Below the pieces are notes generated by a model. That model did no database searches, was not told the origin of the DNA, and saw only the letters and a list, made by a program, of their open reading frames with translations. Of a stretch of DNA of 64,000 nucleotides, positions 1 through 10,284 are shown in pieces. Location: assembly GCA_014843695.1 (NCBI GenBank), contig CM026387.1, forward strand, positions 77,254,106 to 77,318,105, given 5' to 3'. Positions within the stretch are counted from its first letter, which is position 1; each line of letters begins with the position of its first letter. Made by a program: the position numbers and the translations under genes. This DNA comes from Archivesica marissinica. Lineage: Eukaryota > Mollusca > Bivalvia > Venerida > Vesicomyidae.

Positions 1-1740
1 CAAGCGTTGGGCCCTAAGTCTGCATACCTGCAGTCTTCTCTTGCAAGACACCAAACGCATGAGAGATACTGATGCGTCTACCACTGTCACTAAGCATAAA
101 GAGGAGGGAAATCTCCGCAAGGAAGCTGATAGTGAAGACCGTATTAAGATTCGCAACACCCCATGTAATCCGACGAACATCCCGAAGGAGTAGTAAATAT
201 TGTTTCTGGGAAGATCAGTTCAAACCGGGTGAATGTAGACAATGCTGTGACAATAGGAAATAAACAAATGGAAATGTTTGAATGTTCTTGGCCAGAAGGT
301 TTAATGCAACCATCACAAATAAAGTGGTTACAATGAAGATTAATAAGAAGAATGTGAAAATTGATGAAACTGCAATTATATATGACACACAATTGATTTA
401 CAGCCAAGTTATTGGACTACTGTCATGAAGAGCAGTGGATTTGAAAGACATAATGTATCATGAGCTTGCACCAGTCCTCACAGCTATGTTCGATGCCACC
501 AGATTACACAGCCTACCAGATCAGCTGAGAAACCAGATACAATTGTGGTTGATGGTTGCGCAATTTTGTGGTGCATTCACTGGCCAAAGACTGGTACTAT
601 TCAAAACTACTTAAATGGATTCTGGAGTTACATATCACTACTCTTGCGCACAAGTAATGTCTTCTTGGTATTTGATAGATACTTCCAATACAGTATCAAG
701 AGCTGCACGAGACTAGGAAGAGCGGATCCGCAATCCATAGCATATAAGTTGACACACGAAACTCCATTACCAAAACAATCGACAGTCTTCACAAATACAG
801 AGAATAAGGTACAGTTGATAAACCTAATATGTGAAGACCTGACACAGAAAGCCTCACATATACTGGATCTAGTAAAAGTTTGATGATAACTGGATCTTCT
901 GATGTTCCTTTAGAAATACAAATGGGTGTTCCTGTGTCCCGTTATGATATAAGAACAAGTCATGAGGAAGCAGATGTTATCATCACTCAACAAGCAGTAT
1001 ATGGGGCCAAATGTGTTAAAGTTATATGTGACGACACTGATGTCTTCGTGCTTCTCCTTCACTTCTATTCCCTGACTAAATTGTCTTCCATGATGTTGAT
1101 GGAGGGTACTAGTGGTGAACGGACGATGGTCGATATCGAGGCAACTGCAGCAAAACACCAATTGATCATACCAAGCTTACTAGCTGCCCATACACTTACA
1201 GGATGCGACACCGTAGCGAGATTGACCGGTATTGGCAAACTCAAGGTTATCAAACAATTAGAAAAGGGAACAGAAATCAGACTTCTAGGTGGACTTGATT
1301 GTAACACTGATGAGGTAGTAACCGAAGCCACCACTTTCATCGCTGGATGCTATGGAAATGCAGGAAATAGCATGTCTGATGTACGTTATGAAGTTTGGAA
1401 GACAAAGGTTGGAAGAAAAGCAATGAGGAAGATGCCAACACTCCAGACACTCCCACCAACGTCCGAGTCATTTCGAGAAAATGTCAAGCGGGCCCATTTT
1501 CAAACATGTGTATGGAAGTCGTCACTGGATCCCATTCCACCAGACCTTGATGCTGAGCAGTTTGGATGGAGAAAAGACATACCATCAAAAGTACTTGTTC
1601 CTGTAACAGTACTAGACAACAAAACACCAGCTCCACCATGCGTCATGAAGCTCATCAGCTGTAGCTGTAGTTCTGAAACTCCTTGTATTACAAATAGATG
1701 TGGTTGCAACAATGCAAATCTAGCATGTACACTATTGTGA
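1..1740 (+). pseudogene. XPG/FEN-like nuclease-fold transposon protein, broken (candidate Academ type)
   Basis: The gene is broken into at least three frames: about 3-197, about 180-300, 545-883 and 880-1740. The last block (286 aa) is the most informative. Near residue 27 it has HEEAD, then DDTDVFVLLLHF (about 50-62), then LTGCDTVARLTGIGK (about 105-120). This order of acidic pair, D-x-D, GCD and GIGK matches the I-region and helix-hairpin-helix of XPG/FEN PIN-like nucleases. The C-terminus has a CXC (tesmin/TSO1-like) start with CSCSSETPC and CGC, cut by a stop at 1738. The upstream block 545-883 runs open into the frameshift at 880-883. From family knowledge, large XPG-like proteins occur in Academ (AcademX) DNA transposons of invertebrates; assignment to that superfamily is inference. 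AATAAA lies near 1846. The 5' part is outside the window. It is unlikely to encode a working protein. Confidence 0.65.
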
Positions 1741-2440
1741 AAACTAGTGTACCAAAGAAGCATTATTGGACGATGACACAGAAAGTTGAACATATGCGTT
1801 CCACTACACAGTGTATATCACGTGTGTATAAATAGAAAATGTATAATAAATATTGTGTACGTATTCAAAACATAAACAGTATAATAAATACAAAGATATG
1901 ATTTGTGATATGTGAATCTAGTCAATAATTATGTGCATTGCTAAAAATGACTTCAATACCTTGTACTGTATTCAAATGATATCATTTTCAAGGCTACGGG
2001 TACATGTATACTATTTGTTTTGAATACTACAACATGTATTGAAAAGTTAAGTTGAACTATTAGTTTATATTCTAAGTCACTACTATTAGCTAAAATTTGA
2101 ATATACAATTGTCCAATTTACAATTGTTGAAACAATGATAAAAATACAGTTTTCATACTTTGGCGGCCATTTTGGGATTTAGAACCTGCCTATAAACACT
2201 TCTGAGTCTATAAATACAATAATAACACAAGTCATACCATTATGTATGAGTTAGGGTATGTGAAATAACTATTAAGACGAAATACAAAGGTATAGACCGC
2301 TTTATAATTTTTGGCGGCCATCTTGGATTATTTCAAAATGCTCAAGGGTGACAAAGTGTCATACAACATATTCTAAGAGAGGACATCTTCCTGAACAATT
2401 TGATACCAAAACATTGTGTGTGTACTCCAAAGTTAGGTTA
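1741..2440 (+). other. 3' flank of the first XPG-like element, probable right end
   Basis: Non-coding and AT-rich. It holds two copies of a TTGGCGGCCAT(T/C)TTGG motif (near 2160 and 2312). The same motif recurs in the terminal repeat of the second XPG-like element (near 13763-13795, inverted at about 9293-9310). That shared motif suggests this stretch is the subterminal region of the first element. The exact end is not visible because the partner end lies left of the window. Confidence 0.4.
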
Positions 2441-2465
2441 CCCCCTTTGGCATCTGACAGCCGAG

Positions 2466-2620
2466 GATAGCCTGGGTTCCAGTCTGTCGATATTTCACTT
2501 TTTAACTTCTGGCAAAATGATATTATCAGAAACGCAATACGGCCCAATTAATAGTCTCGGTGTTAAAATATATTTATTTGACCCACCAGGCAAAATATAT
2601 CGACGTATGTTCCCAGATTG
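2466..2620. repeat. Dispersed repeat, copy 1 (unclassified)
   Basis: About 155 bp beginning near AGCCTGGGTTCCAGTCTGTCG and running through a CAATACGG(C/T)CCAA block to a CCAGGCAAAA block. The same series of blocks occurs in the same order at 8650-8810. The divergence looks old. No coding capacity or terminal repeats were recognised. Confidence 0.6.
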
Positions 2621-2944
2621 AGCCGAGGAGTAAAGTGGTCATATTTGCGTTTTTGAGTAAATCATCGTAAATAGACATAAACTAAAATCTTGGTAAACAA
2701 TTCTGAACAATTTGCATGCTGGGTCATAAGGGCTACACATAATTGTAGCAGACGACAATTCATTAATGTGTTTTTCTTATTTGTAGCTGAAAAGTTCACT
2801 TCATTTTCATATTGTATTTCTTTATTTGTGACGTTAAAAGGTGTGATGATGATAAAGTTGATGATGATTATGATGATGATGATTTTGACAAAATGAAATA
2901 TGTCATTATAACAGTATAATAGGTTTTTAATTTTAAACTATGCA

Positions 2945-3660
2945 AAGCTCCAATTCGGCCACAGCTTAAATAGTGCAACATTATCTGGTTTCCAACTACG
3001 AATACATAAATAAATGGATCATTGAAAATGTGCAACGCAGAGTTACAAGATTGGTCCCAGCACTATATGGGCATTGCTATGAGGAAAGACTGGCTGACCG
3101 TAACCTCACAACACTCGAATACAGTGGGAAAGCAGGAGATATTATAAAACTCTTCAAGAGAATGCATGATATTGATGAAATGGATGATGCTCAGTTATTT
3201 GAATTCTCCAACAATCAGGGTAGCGGACATTCTTTGAAGCTTCACAAGCTTCGTGCTAACAAAAGTGTAAAATTAAACTCCTTCAATAAAATCAGAGTTC
3301 CCTCTGTCTGAATGTTTGTCTGCGACACTTCTGTCATCAATTGAAAAATACTGGAGCCAATTAAAAAAACTTTGAGCCAACTAAGAGCCATATAGTTCAC
3401 AAATAAATATTTGAAGCCATGTATTTGACAAAACACGTGCAAAAAAAAAGAATTAAAAAAAAAGTTGCGCCAAATATTTTCGCCAATTCACAAAATTTAG
3501 CTATATATATATTTGTTTTTTGTCGCAATTGGCGACCAACAGCGGGAACCCTGCTTCATACACCTAGTAATTAACAATTGGAATTAACTACCAGAATACA
3601 CAGCAAGTGCTAAGCATCTGCTACATTTTAAGACTGAACTAGATGGTGGGCACCAGTGAG
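2945..3660 (+). pseudogene. LINE remnant, C-terminal end of reverse transcriptase ORF
   Basis: The 2973-3311 frame contains ENVQRRVTRLVPALYGHCYEE, EERLADRNLTTLEY, GDIIKLFKRMH and GHSLKLHKLRANKSVKLNSF, a run typical of the thumb/C-terminal region of CR1/jockey-clade LINE reverse transcriptases. The expected last segment (LPEYTASAKHLLHFKTEL) reappears at about 3590-3650, followed by a stop, with one internal stop just before it. Between about 3311 and 3565 lies unrelated AT-rich sequence, best explained by an insertion. The palm domain is absent, so this is a 5'-truncated dead copy. Confidence 0.7.
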
Positions 3661-4383
3661 ATTCGACACAAGTGATATACTAATAGATACCGGAAGACCA
3701 CAGCGACCGAGGCAATGGGGGGGGGGGGAGGGGAGGGTAACAAGCATTCGGAGCTTATAAATTTCACCTATCACAAAAATGATATATGTATTAATTATGA
3801 GGGGACCAGTGATTAAGCTTCATGCCAGACCTTTAATAATATTTAGTCATTGACTTTTAATATTTCAAACTTGGATAATTTTGACCCTTAAGTGATTTAG
3901 ATAGTTCTGCAATAAATGTGTTTGGATATAATGCTTCCTGTTTCGACAAGAACTGTATTCTTTCTCAGACCATTCCATGAGCTTATCGACTCAACTGAGA
4001 TACTATTTTGAGCATGCTTTGTTCTTGAGTGTGGTTTGAGTAGCTTACAATAGTGTTTCAATGTAGTATACTGATTGTTTAAATGTTGACCACTTCTTCG
4101 ACACTAGGTATAATTGTAAAACGCTGGATTATGCTGACCTGTTCTCGTTCAACATGGTATGATTCAGTTGGTAGACAAAGTGGTCTACGTCGTTCCTCCT
4201 TGGTGATCTAAATTATACATTCGTTTGTCGTGTACACGTTTCCTATAAGCGTATTCATTGCTCAACTTATTGCAATCGGTATGGAAATATTGACGTCACC
4301 TTTGGCAAACTTTTTAAATAACGGTTTGGCTTTCGCATCTTTCCAACTATTTGGATATGACGACTTTATAATACAATCAAATT
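3661..4383. other. Spacer without recognised gene
   Basis: It begins with a G-rich tract (3716-3736), then AT-rich unique sequence. No splice-flanked open frame, repeat or RNA gene could be supported. Confidence 0.5.
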
Positions 4384-4550
4384 TGTTCGAAAGACCACGT
4401 CTATTAAGAGACCACTTGTATTAAGAGACGACCTTTTCACTTGCGGTTAATGCCATTATGGAATACATGTGTATGTATTAAAGGACCATTCTTGCTTAGA
4501 GACCGCTTTCAGTCCTTCCCTCTTAATACAAGTTTGACTGTATTGTGATT
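4384..4550. mobile_element. Pogo/Tigger-like MITE fragment
   Basis: The right end, read on the minus strand, begins CAGTCAAACTTGTATTAAG followed by an AGAGGGA block, the usual tip of pogo/Tigger-type elements. The left side repeats TATTAAGAGACCA and GTATTAAGAGACGA. The arms are inverted relative to each other but the left tip is eroded. The class is inferred from the shape of the tip only. Confidence 0.4.
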
Positions 4551-4994
4551 ATTATCAATCTTATGCTTTCGACTATAGAATTTAGGTCCATTATTGTCGA
4601 TGGCTGTTTATTGTGATACATGCATCGATGATGAGAATGAAAGCGTGCACTATTTGGAGTATATCAAGGGGAAACAAAATATAACTTACGTCTTTTTGTG
4701 TATATTTAAACATAGATGTTGGAATGGGTTCTTTCATTTGTTAGCATTTCTCACAAAACTAATCAATGAGTATATTAGCTTTCCTTTGATTTACATACAT
4801 TTATTTTATAGTTTTAATCTTTTAAAATATAGATCTACGTTGGTTTGGTTCTTTACCATTTACATATTTTCCCTCTTTGGTTGTTTTTCTTATCAAAGAA
4901 AGTCTTGCAATTACCAATTCTTTGTATAGTTGTGAATCGTCCTCATGTAAAATATTGCGATCTGCAATTGCTAGTGATATGTCTACAGTCAACT

Positions 4995-5280
4995 TGTGTG
5001 TTTTACGTTTCTTTATCGTCGCTACCGGTTGCCCATATGAGCGGCGCCTCCTGAAGAGATTAGTCATTTTATATTTTTGGAGGATAGTGCAATGATACAG
5101 ACAGAGACCCATTCCAAAGTCTCCTCTGGTTCTTTTGAGTGCACGGTGTAAAGCACCGACACGAGACCTCGGTTTAAAGTCCCATCTGAAAGACTGTTAA
5201 TTTTATTAGGGTCAGACGGGGAGATCGAACCTGCGATTACCAGTCCAGCGTGCTACCACTGGACTACAGATCCGTCTGTC
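4995..5280 (-). mobile_element. tRNA-derived SINE family A, near full length
   Basis: Read on the minus strand it starts with a tRNA-like head: box A around TAGTCCAGTGGTA, an anticodon stem and box B GGTTCGATC near 5230. A body of about 190 bp follows, ending in a conserved tail with GGGCAACCGGTAGCGACGATAAA. Intact relatives in this window have a head resembling tRNA-Thr with a GGT anticodon loop. This copy lacks part of the anticodon arm (about 9 bases shorter than the copy at 25117). Confidence 0.8.
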
Positions 5281-5493
5281 TACTGTCAACCATCCTGGTT
5301 TCTGCTTATATCTAGCGCCCGTTGCTTTGATTGGTGCATATATATCCATAGCATTCAGTAACATAGAATTCCAAACCTCAGCCATATTATTAACAATACT
5401 GTTCTGTTCTTTGGGAAGGACATATTATATAACTCCAATGGTTGTTATTACAATGTCAATTATAGTAAGTTCAAACAGCAACTATATTTATCA

Positions 5494-5786
5494 TGTGTGT
5501 TTTTACGTTTATATTATCGTCACTACCGGTTGCTCATATGAGCGACGCCTCCTGAAGATATTAGTTATTTTAGAGTGTGGAGGATAGTGTATGATATAGA
5601 CAGAGACCCATTCCAGAATCTCCTCTGGTTCTTTTACGTGCACGGTGTAAAGCACCGACACGAGACCTCGGTTTAACGTCCCATCTGAAAGACTGTTAAT
5701 TTTATTAGGGTCAGACGGGGGATCGAACCTGCGATCCCTGGATTACCAGTCAAGTGTGTTAGCACTGGACTACATAGCCGTCTGTC
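5494..5786 (-). mobile_element. tRNA-derived SINE family A, full length
   Basis: Same head, body and tail order as the copy 200 bp upstream and in the same orientation. Box B lies near 5725 (minus strand). The head keeps the CTGG-AATCCAG anticodon arm with minor changes. Confidence 0.8.
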
Positions 5787-7125
5787 TATATTTATCAGAG
5801 TGTGCAGCAGCACTATGTATAAATAATGTGTATTCATTTGCGCATGCATATTAAAGGGATCTAATGCAATTCAACTATCTGATTGTATATGTATGAGTAA
5901 TATAACTTGAATATGTAACATCTATAAACATTTTTTAAATAAACAGAAATATAAAGTTCTACATGTATACAACTATACTGTATATGAAAATTCTGTTAAT
6001 CAGCGAATTGATCTCAATGACATTCCTAACGTTATTCTGCATTACACAGTTATACGGTCATTAGATGCGGCTGAGAATTATTTGTTACTTTTTAATTTCA
6101 TCAAATTTTATTGCAACTTCTTTCACAATTACGATAACATAATTAACAATTACAAATCACGATATCATTACCGGTACCGCTGAGAATTAATTGCTGCTTG
6201 GTGCTTCCTTGTTGGTAATGTAAGCTATGTTAGGGCCCATCAATAAGTGAACTAAAGTTTTCACATATCGTAAAGAAATTTTGCATATTCAAAGATTAAC
6301 CATTTTCCAATTAATGCAACATGCGCCAACATTGATGAAGTCACAATTAATGACGTCATATCAACATTCTAGCGTCACACCAAGGGCGTTCGTTGTATAA
6401 TGGCGCGGCCTTGAACTAACGAGATTACCATTGGAGCACCTATTTGTCAAAATGAAATAAAACGGCATATTTTTGGGAACTATTTTACAGTAGTATATAT
6501 TAGGCTCATGAGCGTGTCACGGATCGTTTTGATTGGCATCTAGTTTCTGGTTTGTCAGGTGACTGAATCTCGTGGGCAATCTTTTTAAAACGGTTTATTG
6601 GCCGTTGTGCATGAAATATAAAAAACAGCTTGACTTCAAAAAAATTCGCTTAATATAATAACATTTTGTTCTGAACATGCATAACAAAGTTATATGGCAT
6701 GAGAACATCTATGCTTTATATAGGCGTACATTAGTATTATCATATTTTATTGCAAATCAATAGTAAATATATATATCATACACAAAATTATACAATACAT
6801 AGCATGAACATGCAAATGGTTTGGGCTACACTTTTTAACACACACTATTAGACAACGGACCGCACCTGAAGCCAAGCTAACGTTTGATTACACCCCCCAC
6901 TCACACACACCCCCAATAAGTGCACCACAGGACCAAGACTTAAGTAAAAACGAAAAAGTATATTAGTCATCACTTTATTATTTCTGGGACATGTACATGA
7001 TACAGAAGACGTTCCAATTCTCAGTTCAAAGTGCTAACCATTGGATCGCTAATCCATCTATACGGCTGCAAATGATACATAGTTTCCCTAGTTATATGTA
7101 TATATAATGTAGGCTGGCGGAGGTT
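5787..7125. other. Spacer without recognised gene
   Basis: AT-rich unique sequence with short C-rich runs near 6890-6915. A weak tRNA-like remnant may lie near 7030-7065. No open frame with recognisable domains, terminal repeat or tandem array was found. Confidence 0.5.
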
Positions 7126-7126
7126 T

Positions 7127-8353
7127 CGCTACACTGCAATATTCTGTGATATTAGTAAGGCATTTGATCGAGTTTGGCACAGATGTCTCCTTTTTAAACT
7201 TCGACAGTATGGCGTTTCTGGACGCATAATCAACTTGTTATTTAGCTATCTAAATGAGCGGAAACAAAAGGTTTTTGTTGGATCAACTTTCTCAAACGAA
7301 ATATATCTTAATGCTGGAGTTCCACAAGGTTAGGTCTTGGGGCCCCTTACTATTTTTAATATACGTCAATGACATTGCTGAATCTTTATTCAGTCTAACA
7401 GGATTATTTGCTGATGATAGTACATTGGCGATGATTTCCAAAGATACAAATGTTATTAAAGCTACACTGAACCATGATCTAAGCATATTATCAAAATGGT
7501 CTAAACAATGGCTAGTAAATTTTAATCCAACAAAAACAGAAGTCATGTTTCTTTCACTATGTAATATTAATCGTCCAGTTTTATTGTTTGAGAACACGCA
7601 ATTAAGTTTTCGTGAATCATCACAAACATCTCGGAGTTACTCTTAGTGAGGACGGTACGTGGCACAAACATATATCACACATTACTAATTCTGCTTCAAG
7701 AACATTAGGATCAATGAGAATGTTAAAATTTAAATTAAAACGCAATACTTAAATCAGATATACATTTCCTATCTTCGACCCATTTTAGAATATGCCTCTA
7801 TTGTTTGGGATAGCTGTAGGCTACATCATATGAAAAGAGAAAATTCAATACGAAGCTGCCAGAATTGTTACGGGGCTTACACGATCTGTCTCTATCAACA
7901 TACTACTTCACGAAATTGGCTGGGATACACTTAATGTACCATAGTCTTTTTATTGAATCAGGTAGATATGATGGCACACCCAGAGAACAAAGACTTTGTA
8001 AATCATGCACCATGAACGCCATTGAAAGCGAATACCACTTTTTACTTGTCTGCCCGAATTATAAAGATTTAAGAAAGAAATATTTCAAACCGTACTTTTG
8101 CCATTGGCCAACACTTAATAAATTTAGAACTTTAATGTCTTCTACTTCAAAATACGTTATTAATAATCTATCAAAATATATTTACTCCGCATTCCAAATC
8201 CGCACTACAGAATAAATTTAATCTATGTTCCATAGTACTGATGCTCTTTTGAAAAATAATTATGCAAATTGTCTATATTATACTCATTATATGTATTTGG
8301 CTATACACATTATATTATGTTTTATGCTTTAATAAACGATTGATTGATTGATT
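7127..8353 (+). pseudogene. LINE remnant: reverse transcriptase palm to 3' end
   Basis: It starts with FCDISKAFDRVWHRCLLFKL in one frame, then GVPQG followed by a stop (about 7335). The frame then shifts to GPLLFLIYVNDIAES and the catalytic FADDST (about 7408-7425). A separate block at 7865-8215 holds the C-terminal Cys/His region (RLCKSC, ESEYHFLLVCPNY). The copy ends in a GATT-type short repeat (8335-8353), typical of simple-repeat LINE tails. At least one nonsense and two frameshift changes make it inactive. The clade could be CR1/L2 or jockey-like and was not resolved. Confidence 0.8.
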
Positions 8354-8649
8354 AATGACTGTAGAATAATGCAAAGATTACTATTCGTTTATAAACAAAA
8401 ACAGGAAAACTTACCAAGCTATTTAACCGACTTATTTCCAACATCCGTTGAGGAAACAAACCCATATATAGTTTAAGAAACAGTGCAGATTTTATTACTT
8501 TAGCAAGGCGTACTGAAATTTATTCGAACATGTTTTGTAAATTTGAGTTGTATTGTACATTGAATATAAATAATGCAATACAATATTATTAAACTAAGCT
8601 ACACTGCAGTTTCGTGATTTTGGTTGAAGATGCTTCGCTACCCAGATGT
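8354..8649. other. Spacer without recognised gene
   Basis: AT-rich unique sequence between the LINE tail and the dispersed repeat. Nothing else was seen. Confidence 0.45.
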
Positions 8650-8810
8650 TAGCCTGGTTCCAGTCTGTCGAATTTTCACTAAATTACTTCTGGCAAAATG
8701 ACAAAGTTGATATTATCAGAAACTCAATACGGTCCAACTAATCTCAGACGGTGTTAAAATATAGTTATATGACTGACCAGGCAAAACATATATCACAACC
8801 TGTTCCATGT
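8650..8810. repeat. Dispersed repeat, copy 2 (unclassified)
   Basis: Partner of the repeat at 2466-2620, in the same orientation, with the same ordered blocks and a small insertion (ACAAAGTTG) absent from copy 1. Confidence 0.6.
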
Positions 8811-9180
8811 AGGCACCCGGATGTGATCGTCACGGTGATATTGGACAAAGCGCGGTTGTCGTTAGATCATTAGTAATAACATCAGTAATACCCATGTATG
8901 TTCAACTTAGTAAACGAACACATACATTGAAAACAATGTGATAAATTCCAGCTTGTTGTCAAAACTTGGGCGAAAACTAATTGGGTAAAATCGGAGAGCA
9001 GGAATAACCAGAGTACGGCTTGGATGTGTTTTATCCATAGCTCGTGGTTTATTAGAATATGTAACATACTTGTTATGGGTAGCTTATGTATGTATGTCAG
9101 TTTCTTGGAAAATATGTTGTTATTATCTGCTTTGCGTGTTGACATGTCATTCAATGATCAGCCGTCATTGAGATATATCC

Positions 9181-9820
9181 TGCACCCCCTCAGCATCCAC
9201 CGGGACCACAATTGTGTTATGTATTATGTAGCTGTCGAAATATTAAGACATGTACTCAAAAAATAAATTGTAACGATCAACGTTTTAATCCAAGATGGCT
9301 GCCAAGATGGCCACCAAAGTTTGAAAAATACACTGTTATATCCATAGGGTATATTTCTTTTGAAAGTTTGGGTTAATTTCATGTTTTATTCTTCATAGTG
9401 ATGTCAGATGCATGTAAACACATGGTTATAAAAGTGTTTTGACATTCTTTGCAATATATTCTTGAAAATTGGACTTTATCCAGAGAAAAATAGGTAAAAT
9501 TCTATGATTTTTTGAGACACACTTACTTTCATTTCTGCTAAAACTTATATATCTTGACATACTACCGTACATGTCGTATATATGATGCAATTGGTCAAAG
9601 GCAAGTGATTTAATGTAATCATAGATGGTTATATACCATTTTCTAAAACATAATAGCCGTAAAAGTGAATGACCCGCAAAATGAAAAAAAAAAATTGGGT
9701 TGGGTAAATGACCCCAAAAATGAAAATTTATGTATAAATCACATTTTACCATAATTATGTTTTCATATCTTTGTATTATAGATGTTACATTTGATACCAT
9801 ATCGAATATATCTAACTGAT
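9181..9820 (+). repeat. Left terminal inverted repeat of the XPG-like transposon
   Basis: Pairs with 13295-13899. It contains AAGATGGCTGCCAAGATGGC near 9292-9312 and a G-rich GGGTTGGGTAAATGACCCC insert near 9695-9715 that the right arm lacks. An open minus-strand frame across 9426-10010 is a by-product of this repeat. Confidence 0.85.
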
Positions 9821-10284
9821 AAATTAACTCGCACGTTCCACCTCCACTTTTCCTGAATAGTGGGTGGGGTAAAATGACCTCAGAAAATGAAAACAGAGAT
9901 TCTGTGTTCATGATAGGTCCACAGTAAATCGATGCTAAATTGGAAAGTGAAAACGCGTCACGTTTCATCCTCCAATGTGTATTCTTTGTCAATATTGTAA
10001 ATGTGAACACGGCTATTTACTCATAATGTCAGCCCCAAGAAGAGATTTTTTCCTGTGAAAATCTAGTTGTCTAATATTGGAGGTGTCCAGTGGGCCTGTT
10101 TGTCATCTGAAGTTGATCATTTGATTAGTCACCATCACGTTTCCTTTTCTTTCAGTCTGTTACATATAGTATGTGTTTGCTCATTTCATATAGTCAAGTG
10201 CATGTTTCATGATATGTTTGTTTTACAAAATGTGGTTTTTATGTAGTCATAGACTATTAGAAGTTTGGTATTAGAGGTGCTTTA

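Noticed and set aside
9426..10010. 194-codon minus-strand frame
   Set aside because: It lies mostly in the left terminal inverted repeat, has no domain, and is interrupted in the equivalent right arm.
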